A stretch of DNA of 64,000 bases from DATGMP01 sp035293565 (lineage in GTDB: Bacteria; Pseudomonadota; Alphaproteobacteria; BOG-932; Roseiterribacteraceae). This document shows positions 32,105 through 41,133 of the stretch, piece after piece (positions within the stretch are counted from its first letter, which is position 1; each line of letters starts with the position of its first letter). The DNA is taken from positions 1 to 64,000 of the forward strand of contig DATGMP010000094.1 of NCBI GenBank assembly GCA_035293565.1. The letters run 5' to 3'. The position numbers and the translations under genes are program-made. The notes below the pieces were generated by a model, which saw nothing but the letters and a program-made list of their open reading frames with translations, was not told the DNA's origin and did no database searches.

Positions 32105-34755
32105 ACGACATCAGGACGACCTGCCCTTATTGCGGAGTCGGCTGCGGAGTCATCGCGTCGCCCGAGGGAATCGTGCGCGGAGATCCCGCACACCCCGCCA
32201 ATGCCGGCAGACTCTGCTCCAAAGGATCGGCGATCGCCGATACGCTCGGTCATGACGGCCGCCTGCTCAAGCCGTCTGTCGCCGGCCGCGATGCGGATTG
32301 GGACGAAGCGCTCGACCTGATCGCGGAGCGTTTTCGTCGAATCATCGCCGAGCACGGGCCGGAATCGATAGCCTTCTATGCGTCGGGTCAATTTCTGACC
32401 GAGGACTACTACGTCGCCAACAAGCTGATGAAGGGCTTTATCGGCTCGGCCAACATCGACACCAACTCGCGCCTGTGCATGGCATCGAGCGTCGCGGGCC
32501 ACGTCCGCGCTTTCGGCGAGGATGTGGTGCCGGGCATTTATGAGGATTGGGACGAAGCCGACTTGGTGGTTCTGGTCGGCGGCAACACCGCCTGGTGTCA
32601 TCCCGTCCTCTATCAGCGGCTCGTCGCCGCGCGGGCCCGGCGCGGCACCCGCGTCGTGGTCATCGACCCGCGGCGGACCGCGACCTGCGAGATCGCCGAC
32701 CTCCATCTGCCGCTCGCCGCGGGCACCGATGTCGCTCTGTTCGACGGCCTTCTGGTCAATATGGCCGAACGCGGCGGCTTCGATATGGGGTTCGTCGATC
32801 GACATACGAGCGGAATCGCCGGTGCGCTGGAAGCCGCGGGATGCTCCGCCGGCGATATCGAAAGAGTCGCTTCCATCACGCGGCTCGCCCAGGCGGACAT
32901 CGCGACCTTCTATGATTGGTTTCTTGGCACCGAGCGAACGACGACGATCTTCTCGCAAGGCGTGAACCAATCTTCGGCCGGCACCGACAAGGTGAACGCG
33001 ATCATCAATTGTCACCTCGCCACGGGGCGAATCGGCCGACCGGGAATGGGCCCTTTCTCGATCACCGGCCAACCGAACGCCATGGGCGGCCGCGAGGTCG
33101 GCGGACTCGCCAATCAACTGGCCGCGCATATGAGTTTCGACAGGCCGGCGGACATCGATCGCGTTGGTCGCTTTTGGAACGCTCTTTCAATCGCTCAGCG
33201 GCCGGGGCTGAAGGCGGTGGAGATGTTCGACGCCATGCTCGACGGCGGGATCAAGGCGATCTGGATCATGGCGACCAACCCTGCCGCCAGCATGCCGCGC
33301 ACGGACCGCGTCCGGCAGGCGCTCGAACGCTGTCCGTTCGTCGTTGTATCGGATTGTTGGGACACGGATACGACAGCGCGGGCGCATGTCGTGCTGCCAG
33401 CCGCGTCCTGGGGCGAGAAGGAAGGTACCGTTACCAATTCCGAACGACGAATCTCGCGCCAACGCCCCTTCCGCGATCCGCCCGGCGAGGCACGCGCGGA
33501 TTGGTGGATGCTGACCGAAGTTGCGCGCCGGATGGGCTGGTCCGACGCATTCCCTTACCGGAGTCCCGCCGACATATTCCGCGAGCACGCCGCGCTTTCG
33601 GCCTTCGAGAATGATGGCCGCCGCGTGTTCGACATTGGCGCGCTGGCCGACATCACGGACGAAGCCTACCGGACGCTTGAGCCTGTGCGTTGGCCATTGC
33701 CAGCGGGCGATAACGACCCTGCCAACGGGCGCTTGTTCGGCGACGGCATCTTCCCGACCGAAGACGGACGAGCGCGCTTCGTGCCGACCCGCTACCGCCC
33801 CCCCGTCGCTGCGCCCGATCGCAAACGGCCTTTCGTGCTCAACACCGGAAGAGTCCGCGACCAATGGCATACGATGACCCGCACCGGGCGCGTGCCGCGA
33901 CTGATGTCGCATCAGGACGAGCCTTACCTCGATCTCCATCCGCGCGATGCGGTGCGCCTAGGGCTGGCACCGGGCGATCTGGTCCGCATCGAGACCGCGC
34001 ACGGCACGGCGGTCCTCCGCGCCCGGCCGAACGAAGGCCAGAAGCCCGGCGAAGTCTTCGCGCCGATGCATTGGACCGACCGGTTCGGCTCGTCCGGCCC
34101 GGTTGATCGGCTGGTCACCGCTGCTGTCGATCCGGTATCCGGTCAACCAGAGCTCAAGGCGACGCCCGCCCGTCTCGCGCCCGTGCCGACGCTCTGGCGT
34201 GGCTTGCTGCTGAGCCAGACGGACGAGATTCCGCGAGACGACTTCTATTGCAGTCGCATTCCTGTCGGGACGAGCCACGCGTTCGAGATGCGCGGTTGGT
34301 CGCCCTTGCCCGATGCCGGCGCCTTGTCGGCCTGGGCCCGCGATCGGCTTGGCGGAGCACCGGACGCCGATCTGCTGGATGCGCGGCGCGGCATCTACCG
34401 TTTTGCCCGTTTCGTGGGCGGCCGATTGCAATCCTGCCTGTTCGTGACTCAGCGCGCCAATTGGCCGCTACCGGATCGCGCATCGATCGCGCCGCTGATC
34501 GGAAAAATTCTCGACGAAGAAACTCGGGATACGCTGTTTGCGGTCGACGAAAGCGCCTGCATGGCGCCGCCCAAGCGGTCGCGGACAGTTTGCTCGTGCT
34601 TTTCGGTTTCGGTCGCGGAGATCGAGAAGGCGATCGCTGCCGGACGTCTTTCGACAGTCGCCGAAATCGGAGCGACGCTTCGCTGCGGCACTAGTTGCGG
34701 ATCCTGTATCCCGGAGCTCGAGGAGATCCTGCGCGATGCGCGCGTCGCAGCCTGA
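32101..34755 (+). CDS. nasA: Assimilatory nitrate reductase catalytic subunit
   Basis: An 884-residue Mo-bis-MGD nitrate reductase. The N-terminal [4Fe-4S] site is TTCPYCGVGCGVI plus Cys39 (Cys8, 11, 15, 39). The probable molybdenum ligand is Cys126 in NSRLCMASS. The cofactor-binding half ends with LRARPNEGQKPGEVFAPMHWTD. An extra BFD-like [2Fe-2S] domain follows at about 828-875 (VCSCFSVS, RCGTSCGSCIPE), typical of NasA-type assimilatory enzymes that take electrons from a reductase. It reduces cytoplasmic nitrate to nitrite for NirBD. Naming as nasA follows the domain layout, and narB is also used for this family. Confidence 0.93.
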   Translation: MNDIRTTCPYCGVGCGVIASPEGIVRGDPAHPANAGRLCSKGSAIADTLGHDGRLLKPSVAGRDADWDEALDLIAERFRRIIAEHGPESIAFYASGQFLTEDYYVANKLMKGFIGSANIDTNSRLCMASSVAGHVRAFGEDVVPGIYEDWDEADLVVLVGGNTAWCHPVLYQRLVAARARRGTRVVVIDPRRTATCEIADLHLPLAAGTDVALFDGLLVNMAERGGFDMGFVDRHTSGIAGALEAAGCSAGDIERVASITRLAQADIATFYDWFLGTERTTTIFSQGVNQSSAGTDKVNAIINCHLATGRIGRPGMGPFSITGQPNAMGGREVGGLANQLAAHMSFDRPADIDRVGRFWNALSIAQRPGLKAVEMFDAMLDGGIKAIWIMATNPAASMPRTDRVRQALERCPFVVVSDCWDTDTTARAHVVLPAASWGEKEGTVTNSERRISRQRPFRDPPGEARADWWMLTEVARRMGWSDAFPYRSPADIFREHAALSAFENDGRRVFDIGALADITDEAYRTLEPVRWPLPAGDNDPANGRLFGDGIFPTEDGRARFVPTRYRPPVAAPDRKRPFVLNTGRVRDQWHTMTRTGRVPRLMSHQDEPYLDLHPRDAVRLGLAPGDLVRIETAHGTAVLRARPNEGQKPGEVFAPMHWTDRFGSSGPVDRLVTAAVDPVSGQPELKATPARLAPVPTLWRGLLLSQTDEIPRDDFYCSRIPVGTSHAFEMRGWSPLPDAGALSAWARDRLGGAPDADLLDARRGIYRFARFVGGRLQSCLFVTQRANWPLPDRASIAPLIGKILDEETRDTLFAVDESACMAPPKRSRTVCSCFSVSVAEIEKAIAAGRLSTVAEIGATLRCGTSCGSCIPELEEILRDARVAA

Positions 34756-35563
34756 ATCCGAACCGTCCGGCCGCATGGGCCGCATCGCCCTGGTCGGCGC
34801 CGGTCCCGGCGATCCCGAGCTTCTGACACTCAAAGCCGCGCGCGCAATCGCCGAGGCCGACGTCATCTTGCATGATCGCCTGATCGGTCCCGACATTCTA
34901 TTGCTCGCAGGCAAGACCACCCAGCTCGTCGATGTCGGCAAGCGCTGTGGGCGGCACTCGATGCCGCAAGCGGAGATCAACGCGCTCATCGTCGGGCATG
35001 CGCGCGCCGGCGCCTATGTCGTGCGGCTGAAAGGCGGCGACCCTCTCATCTTCGGCCGCGGCGGCGAAGAGCTCGAAGCGGCACGCGCGGTGGGCATCCC
35101 TTGCGAGATCATCCCGGGTATTACCGCGGCCTGCGCCGCCGCGGCGAGCCTTTCACTCCCGCTGACCCGACGCGGTCTGTCGAGCGCGCTGCATCTGGTC
35201 TCCGGCCACGGGTCCGAATCGGCCGATCTCGATCACGATTGGGCGACGCTCGCACGTCCAGGCGCGACGCTGGTGCTCTATATGGGCGCGAGGCGATTGG
35301 CGGCGATCACGGCACGCATGCTCGCCGCCGGCGTCCCGTCGACCCTCCCCGCCCTTGCCATCGAGAGCGCGACGATGGCTACCGAGCGCAGGATCGCGGG
35401 CACCGTCGCAACGATCGCTCCGCTGGTCGCCGACGCAACCGCCGACGGGCCAACGCTGCTGATCTTTGGAGAGACGGTCGCGGCAACGACCTCTCGCCCA
35501 GGTCAGCGGGAGAGCGTACGCGGAGAAAGCGCAATCGCCTACGAGGTCGGGCCTCCGCCATAG
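34736..35563 (+). CDS. cobA: Uroporphyrinogen-III C-methyltransferase
   Basis: A 275-residue SUMT. Motifs: VGAGPGDPELLTLKA near the N-terminus, then VVRLKGGDPLIFGRGGEE, PGITAACAAAASLSLPLTRRG and TLVLYMGARRL. It methylates uroporphyrinogen III at C2 and C7 to precorrin-2, the precursor of the siroheme needed by NirB. Placement at the end of the nitrate operon is therefore sensible. The start overlaps the nitrate reductase end by 20 bases and has GGAGA upstream. No CysG-like dehydrogenase/ferrochelatase domain is attached. Its 3' end overlaps the convergent receptor gene by 25 bases. Confidence 0.92.
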   Translation: MRASQPESEPSGRMGRIALVGAGPGDPELLTLKAARAIAEADVILHDRLIGPDILLLAGKTTQLVDVGKRCGRHSMPQAEINALIVGHARAGAYVVRLKGGDPLIFGRGGEELEAARAVGIPCEIIPGITAACAAAASLSLPLTRRGLSSALHLVSGHGSESADLDHDWATLARPGATLVLYMGARRLAAITARMLAAGVPSTLPALAIESATMATERRIAGTVATIAPLVADATADGPTLLIFGETVAATTSRPGQRESVRGESAIAYEVGPPP

Positions 35564-38277
35564 ACGATCTCGACCCGCCGATTCTGCGGCTCGCGCACGC
35601 CGTCGCCGGTCGGCACCAGAAGATCCCGCTTGCCCTTGGCCACCAGCGTGATCTCGCTGGAGGGAATGCCCTTGGCTTCGAGCTCGGTCGCAACTGATTC
35701 CGCCCGGCGCTTGGAGAGCCGCATATTATAGGCATCGGACCCAACGGTGTCGGTATGCCCGGTCACGACGATCTGCGTCACCTTGGTCGGTCCGGCATTG
35801 GCGGCGGCCTCATCCACGACCGCTTTACCCTCCGGCGTCAGCCCCGACTTATCGAAGTTGAAGAATACGAGATAGCTCTTCGGCGCTTTCTGCGCCGGGG
35901 CGGGCGGGGGCATTGCCGCGGCAGGCTCGACCGGAGCGGACGGATGCTCTTCTCCGCCGCCGAACGTGTACCGCACCGTGAAACCCCATTCGCGCGGCGG
36001 ACCGAAGGCTGCGCCCGTGACGCCGATCGAGGGACGCGAGCCGACCTGATAGTAGTAGGGCGCGATCAGCACCTCATAGTCCCGGTCGAGCGCGTTGTTC
36101 ATGTAGAAGGCCAGGTCGACCGGATAGCCCCAGACATGGCTCCAATCCACCCGAAGGTCCATGATCCCGTAGGTCGGGATCGCCACGCCGGGCATCCTGA
36201 CATCGCTTTGGTAGTTGGTGGTCTGGAACTGGAAAGCGGCCGTGAGGGCGATGTCGCCGACATCCTCCGGGATCATCGGCAGATGATAGGTGCCGGAGAG
36301 ATTCAGATTGTGGCGCGGCGAATTGGGCATGAATTGCCCCTTGGCGCTGAAACCGCCGCCGAGATCGAAATAATCGTAGATCGCTTTCTGATAGGTGTAG
36401 TTCGCCCGCAACTCCAATCCTTCGATCGGGATGATCTCGGATTGCATATCGATGCCTTGGATCGTGGCGTTGCCGCCATTGACAATTTTGGTCAGCAGCG
36501 AGCTGCTCGGCCCGATGAAGAAGATCTGGCGCTGGGCGCCGGAATAGTCGGTGTCGAAGAAATCGAGGTTGAAGCGCGTCTTGACGCCGTTGATATCGAA
36601 GTTGGTCTTGATGCCCAGCTCTTCGTCATGGACCTTCTCAGGCCCGAAGGGCGGCGCAGTGAACCCGGCCGGCAAACCGAAATTGAACCCGCCGCTCTTG
36701 AAGCCTGACCGGGCGGTGAAATAGAGATAGATGTTCTGGTTCAGCTGGTAATCGAGCTGCACCGTGTATGTGCCCGCGCGGAACGGCGACGATTGATACT
36801 CGAAACAGTTGGGCCAAGTCGGCCGGCCGTCGGAGCAGCTGCCGCCCGCATAAATGTTGGCCAGGCTCTTGGGGTGGTAGGCGTCGTTGAATCCGCTCTT
36901 ATAGTCCCAGGTGTAGCGGAAACCCGCGGTCAGGTGAAAGCCTTCGAGGATCGGCGAGATGCCGGACAGGTCGTAGGTCTCCTGCGTATAGACCGCGTGA
37001 GATTGAACGTCGTTGCCGAAATCGACGATGCTCGAAGAGCCCGCCGACCCGAGCACGTTGACGGCGTAGAACGCCGTCGCAACCGGGTGATCGTATTCGA
37101 GGAAGCCGCCCAATTGATAGGACAGCTTATCGTCCAGCAGCTTGCCGCTGATCTGCGCTTCTTCGGTATAGTTCGCAGCATCGGCGATGCCGCTCGTGTT
37201 GGCCCAAGTGCCGCTGTTCAGGCCTTGCAGAACGGGGAACGGCGTACCGTCCAGGTCGTAGAGGTTCTCGCTCTTCGTCTCCTGATATGCGGCGATGTTC
37301 TTGAAGGTGAGCCAGTCGGTGACGTCCCAGGTCAGTGTGTCGATGATTCCCCAATTGTACGTCTTGAACAGCGTCAGTGCGTCGTCATTGACCTGGCGAA
37401 TGCCTTCGGCCCGCGAGTCGGCCAAGGCCTGCGCCGGAAAATATTTGGGGAAGAAGAGTGACGCGAACCCGGCGGGATTCGCGGCGATCAGCTTCACACC
37501 CGTGCCGTTCGTATGGGAGTACTCACCGAAATAGAGCAGGTAGTTCTCGACATTATCGACCGGTCGGAAGGTTACGCCGACGCGCCCGGCCCAATAATCC
37601 GTATTGTCGAGATCCTCCCCATTCTTGATGTTGGTTGTGAAGCCGTCCTGCGTGTGCCGGTCGAAGGCGACGCGCACCATCAGCTTGTCGCCGACGATTG
37701 GCACGTTGACCGCACCCTTGAGCTCGACATTGGCGTAGTTGCCGAAATCGCCCTCGACCCAGCCCTCGAAATTGTTCGTCGGATGCTGCGGCTCAAAGAG
37801 GACGGCGCCGCCGGTCGTGTTGCGGCCGAACAGCGTGCCCTGGGGGCCGTTCAGCACTTGAACGTTGGAAAGATCGAAGAAAAAGCCCGGACCGGCGCCA
37901 TTCGCCGCCAGCGGCACTTCGGCAAAATAGGCGATGACGCCCGGATCGCCGAACAGCGTCGTGCCCTGGCCGCGAATTGAGAAGCGGTCGACGTCGCGCG
38001 AATTGCCGCTGTTCACATTGAGAGAGGGAACGAGGCGCTCCAGGTCCTGGGCGGTCACGATCTGCCGCTCGTCGAGCTCCTTGCCGCTCACCGCGGAGAC
38101 GGATAGAGGCACGGTTTGCAGCCTCTCATCCTTACGACGCGCTGTGACGACGATCTCTTCGAGGCCCGACGGGCCTTCAGCAGCAGCCGGCTGATCTGAT
38201 TGGGCCTGCGCCGCGCTGGGGAGGCCCGAAAGCAGTGCGGCAAAAGCGACCGTCGTGGCCAGATAGGAACGCCCCAT
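35539..38277 (-). CDS. TonB-dependent receptor fused to OmpA peptidoglycan-binding domain
   Basis: A 912-residue outer-membrane protein. A signal peptide (1-25) is followed by a plug domain (IVVTARRKDERLQTVPLSV, FGDPGVIAYFAEVPL, QGTLFGRNTTGGAVLFEP), then a barrel whose last strand is EWGFTVRYTFGGG. After a Pro/Ala linker, residues from about 800 form an OmpA C-terminal domain with VVTGHTDTVGSDAYNMRLSK and NRRVEIVYGG, keeping the Asp and Arg that bind diaminopimelate. Fusion of the two in one chain is unusual. There is no frameshift or stop at the join. The start at 38277 has GGGAGG. A TetR-type operator lies upstream. Substrate probably hydrophobic, by context. Confidence 0.88.
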   Translation of the reverse strand: MGRSYLATTVAFAALLSGLPSAAQAQSDQPAAAEGPSGLEEIVVTARRKDERLQTVPLSVSAVSGKELDERQIVTAQDLERLVPSLNVNSGNSRDVDRFSIRGQGTTLFGDPGVIAYFAEVPLAANGAGPGFFFDLSNVQVLNGPQGTLFGRNTTGGAVLFEPQHPTNNFEGWVEGDFGNYANVELKGAVNVPIVGDKLMVRVAFDRHTQDGFTTNIKNGEDLDNTDYWAGRVGVTFRPVDNVENYLLYFGEYSHTNGTGVKLIAANPAGFASLFFPKYFPAQALADSRAEGIRQVNDDALTLFKTYNWGIIDTLTWDVTDWLTFKNIAAYQETKSENLYDLDGTPFPVLQGLNSGTWANTSGIADAANYTEEAQISGKLLDDKLSYQLGGFLEYDHPVATAFYAVNVLGSAGSSSIVDFGNDVQSHAVYTQETYDLSGISPILEGFHLTAGFRYTWDYKSGFNDAYHPKSLANIYAGGSCSDGRPTWPNCFEYQSSPFRAGTYTVQLDYQLNQNIYLYFTARSGFKSGGFNFGLPAGFTAPPFGPEKVHDEELGIKTNFDINGVKTRFNLDFFDTDYSGAQRQIFFIGPSSSLLTKIVNGGNATIQGIDMQSEIIPIEGLELRANYTYQKAIYDYFDLGGGFSAKGQFMPNSPRHNLNLSGTYHLPMIPEDVGDIALTAAFQFQTTNYQSDVRMPGVAIPTYGIMDLRVDWSHVWGYPVDLAFYMNNALDRDYEVLIAPYYYQVGSRPSIGVTGAAFGPPREWGFTVRYTFGGGEEHPSAPVEPAAAMPPPAPAQKAPKSYLVFFNFDKSGLTPEGKAVVDEAAANAGPTKVTQIVVTGHTDTVGSDAYNMRLSKRRAESVATELEAKGIPSSEITLVAKGKRDLLVPTGDGVREPQNRRVEIVYGGGPTS

Positions 38278-38385
38278 ATGCACCTCCCTTATTTGCTTCG
38301 TGATGGATCGCCGCGTCGAAAATGGCGATTGCACAATCAAAGCACTTCTTCTACCGGCGGTTCTATTGCAACCGCTCGGCGCTGT

Positions 38386-38405
38386 CTTGCTTATCGATTA
38401 ACAAG
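38386..38405. promoter_or_regulatory. TetR-type operator A
   Basis: CTTGCTTATCGATTAACAAG is one of four copies of CTTGCT-N6-TTARCAAG in this locus. It lies 109 bases before the start of the receptor-OmpA fusion gene and just after the end of the second receptor gene. Confidence 0.7.
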
Positions 38406-38442
38406 TACGTTCGGACGAGTCAACTCGTTGCAAAAGCACCGT

Positions 38443-40743
38443 TCAGGAGCCGCCGCCGAACCGGTATCGCAGCGTTACGCCATACATTCTGGGCTCGCCA
38501 TAAGTGGTCGTGATGACGCCAAGGCTCGAATAGTAGGAGCCCTGCCCGATCTTGAAGAGCCTGTCCAACGTGTTGGTCGCATAAAGCCCGAGATCCACAG
38601 GCCAACCGGCAATGTTCTTCCAATCCAAGTTCAGGTTCAGCAGCCCGTATGACGGGATGAAGATGTCCGGGTCATTGTTGTCGAGATTCTTGTATCGCGT
38701 CTGGTAGGTGAAGGACGCGGCGAAGCTGAGATCGCCGAGTTCCGGCGGGATGGGCAGATAGTAGCGCCCGCTGACGCCGAATTTGTGCTTCGATACATAG
38801 GGCAGGACCTGCCCGCTGAAGTCGCCCTGGCTCGTCACATAGGAGCCATATTTGGTGTATAGATAGGAGTAAAACCCGTTGAGCTCGAGCCCTTCGGTCG
38901 GGATGAGCGTGCCCTCGAACTCTACGCCTTCGATTTCCGCGCTTGTCGCATTGACGACGAAAGCGCCGACGGTGCCGTTGATGTCGAATACGAGCGCGCG
39001 GTCGATCTGCGAATAGTCCGTATGGAACGCCGCGACATTGGCGCGCGCTTTCACGCCACCCAAATTCCAGTCCGACTTCATTCCAATCTCGACGTCTGTC
39101 GATTTCTCCGGTCCGAAGGAAGCCAAGGACGAATTGGGCGGCGCGGAAACGTTGAAGCCGCCGCTCTTAAAGCCGGTGCGCCCGGTCGCATAGACCTGAA
39201 GGTCCGGCGTGATCTGGTACTTGAGCGCGAGGGTATAGGTGCCGGCGTTGAAGTGCTTGGAGAATGTCGCCGTGCAATTCGGCGCGAAACTGCCCGGAAA
39301 ATATTGGCAGACCGCCACGCCGGGAGCGACCGGAATGTAGGCATTCTGATAGGCGTTTCGATAGTCCCAAGTGTACCGGTAGCCGGCCGTGAATGTGAAT
39401 CCATCCAGAGCGGGGGACAGCGCCGACAAGTCGTAGTCGCCCTGAGCGTAGACGGCCTGACTCCGAACATCCTTGCCGACATCAGTGAAAATCGGCGTCC
39501 CGAAGACGATCTGGTCCGTCAGGTTGTGACCCGTCGGATGATCGAACTCGAGATAGCCGCCCGCCACCCATTGCAGTTTTTCGGCGAGCGCCTTGCCCGA
39601 GAATTGCAGCTCTTCCGTATAGGAGGAGAAGGCCGGCGAGTTACGATCCAGGACGCCGCCCCATTGCCCCGTATCGCCGTAATAGAGGACCGGCAATGTC
39701 GTGCCGCCGACATCGAGGCGGCTCACCTGCTTGTATTCCTGATAGCCGAAGATGTTCTTGAGCGTGAGATTGTCGGCGATATCCAGCGTCGCTATGTCGA
39801 CGATGCCCCAGTTCCAGATCTTGTAGATCGAATCGGGCGTCATGAAGGTCTCGCGCGGTCCCAGCGACTGCTGCAACGCGAGGGCTCGCAGAAGCGGAGC
39901 ACCGAAAATGGCATAGGCAATTCCACCAGCGGCCGGATTGGGATTGACCCCGGTCAGCAGCGCGCTGGTGCCGTTATTGTGATCATAGACCGAATTGAAT
40001 ATCAGATAATTCTGCACACCGTCCCAGGGTTTCATCAGCACAGAGACGCGCTCGGCCCAATAATCGACGTTGTCGTAATCCTTGCCGGTGTAGATATCTT
40101 TGGTGAAGCCGTCCCGCGTGCGGCGATCGGCTGCGACTCGGATATCCAGTTTCTCGGGGACAACGGGCACGTTGATCGCGCCCTGCAGCTCGACATTGCT
40201 ATAATTGCCGAAGCCGAGCGAGATATAGCCGCCGAAATCATCGTCGGGCTTCTTGGGCGTGAACAGCACGGCACCGCCATCGGCATTGCGGCCGAACAGC
40301 GTGCCTTGTGGCCCCTTCAGCACCTGGACGCTATCCATGTCGTAATAGAATCCGGGACCGCCGCCGTTGAAGGGAAGCGGCACCTCCGCGAAATAGACCA
40401 CCACGGCAGGGTCGGCCTGATAGGTCGTGCCTTGGCCGCGCAGATTGAAATTATCGGCATCGCGCGTGTTGTTCGAATCGATGTTCAGCGACGGCACCAT
40501 ATATTGGATTTCTTGCAGCGTCTGAACATGCTGCTCCTGCAGCGTCGCGCCGCTGATGGCGGTGACCGAGACGGGAACTTGCTGCAGATTTTCCGCCCGG
40601 CGCCGTGCGGTCACGACGATCTCTTCCAGGTCCGTTGCACCCGCGGCCGCTTGTTGGGCCGGTTGAGCGGCGGCAGGATGGAAAGCGATAGGAACAAGCA
40701 GGACGGCGACGCCGGACAATAAGATGCCCCAAGACGAGCGCAT
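38443..40743 (-). CDS. TonB-dependent receptor
   Basis: A 766-residue outer-membrane receptor of the FecA-like/FyuA-like type common in sphingomonad-style catabolic loci. Signal peptide 1-26, plug with IVVTARRRAENLQQVPVSV, GQGTTYQADPAVVVYFAEVP and QGTLFGRNADGGAVLFTP. The barrel ends in YGVTLRYRFGGGS, a proper terminal aromatic strand with no extra domain. It is a paralogue of the next receptor, sharing plug sequence and order. GGGAGGGGAG lies before the ATG, and operator B lies 47 bases upstream of it. It probably imports a terpenoid- or steroid-like substrate, by context only. Confidence 0.9.
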   Translation of the reverse strand: MRSSWGILLSGVAVLLVPIAFHPAAAQPAQQAAAGATDLEEIVVTARRRAENLQQVPVSVTAISGATLQEQHVQTLQEIQYMVPSLNIDSNNTRDADNFNLRGQGTTYQADPAVVVYFAEVPLPFNGGGPGFYYDMDSVQVLKGPQGTLFGRNADGGAVLFTPKKPDDDFGGYISLGFGNYSNVELQGAINVPVVPEKLDIRVAADRRTRDGFTKDIYTGKDYDNVDYWAERVSVLMKPWDGVQNYLIFNSVYDHNNGTSALLTGVNPNPAAGGIAYAIFGAPLLRALALQQSLGPRETFMTPDSIYKIWNWGIVDIATLDIADNLTLKNIFGYQEYKQVSRLDVGGTTLPVLYYGDTGQWGGVLDRNSPAFSSYTEELQFSGKALAEKLQWVAGGYLEFDHPTGHNLTDQIVFGTPIFTDVGKDVRSQAVYAQGDYDLSALSPALDGFTFTAGYRYTWDYRNAYQNAYIPVAPGVAVCQYFPGSFAPNCTATFSKHFNAGTYTLALKYQITPDLQVYATGRTGFKSGGFNVSAPPNSSLASFGPEKSTDVEIGMKSDWNLGGVKARANVAAFHTDYSQIDRALVFDINGTVGAFVVNATSAEIEGVEFEGTLIPTEGLELNGFYSYLYTKYGSYVTSQGDFSGQVLPYVSKHKFGVSGRYYLPIPPELGDLSFAASFTYQTRYKNLDNNDPDIFIPSYGLLNLNLDWKNIAGWPVDLGLYATNTLDRLFKIGQGSYYSSLGVITTTYGEPRMYGVTLRYRFGGGS

Positions 40744-40790
40744 GCTCCCCTCCCTCGGCAGTCGGGTTTAAGCCCCGATTTGGCAACTAG

Positions 40791-40810
40791 CTTGCTACGC
40801 GATTAGCAAG
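40791..40810. promoter_or_regulatory. TetR-type operator B
   Basis: CTTGCTACGCGATTAGCAAG fits CTTGCT-N6-TTARCAAG. It lies between the second receptor gene, which starts at 40743 and reads leftward, and the end of the acyl-CoA dehydrogenase remnant. Confidence 0.72.
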
Positions 40811-40835
40811 TACACCTCAGGACGCAATCTAACAG

Positions 40836-41127
40836 CTACCCCGGGTCGCGTGGAAGACCCAATATTCGCTCGGCAATGATATTGCGCTGGATTTGATGCG
40901 TCCCGGCATAGATCGTGTCGGCCCGGAAATAGAGATACATCCGACCGGGCGCGGAGAAGGCATAGGTCTCGCCCTCGGCGATCTCCGCCTCACGGCCCGG
41001 CCGAGGGTGGAAAGCCGGCGTCGGTTTCGATCAGACGGCGCACTTCGGTCGACACGCCCTTCGCGGCGAACAGGTCGCGCGCGGTCTCCTGTAACAGCTT
41101 CTGTTCGGCCGTGAAGGCGAATTCCAT
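40836..41127 (-). pseudogene. Acyl-CoA dehydrogenase remnant
   Basis: The minus strand opens at 41127 with MEFAFTAEQKLLQETARDLF, the N-terminal helix of acyl-CoA dehydrogenases, and runs to a TGA after about 44 codons. In another frame it then reads MYLYFRADTIYAGTHQIQRN and IIAERILGLPRDPG before TAG at 40836-40838, the typical family C-terminus. Roughly 300 residues of the FAD domain are missing between. It starts 6 bases after the ligase stop, so it was once the second gene of that operon. Confidence 0.75.
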
Positions 41128-41133
41128 CGGCGA

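Noticed and set aside
39022..40722. 566-codon open frame on the plus strand opposite the second TonB receptor
   Set aside because: It is antisense to a receptor with full plug and barrel motifs. Its translation is Arg/Ile/Glu-rich with no fold, a usual shadow in GC-rich DNA.
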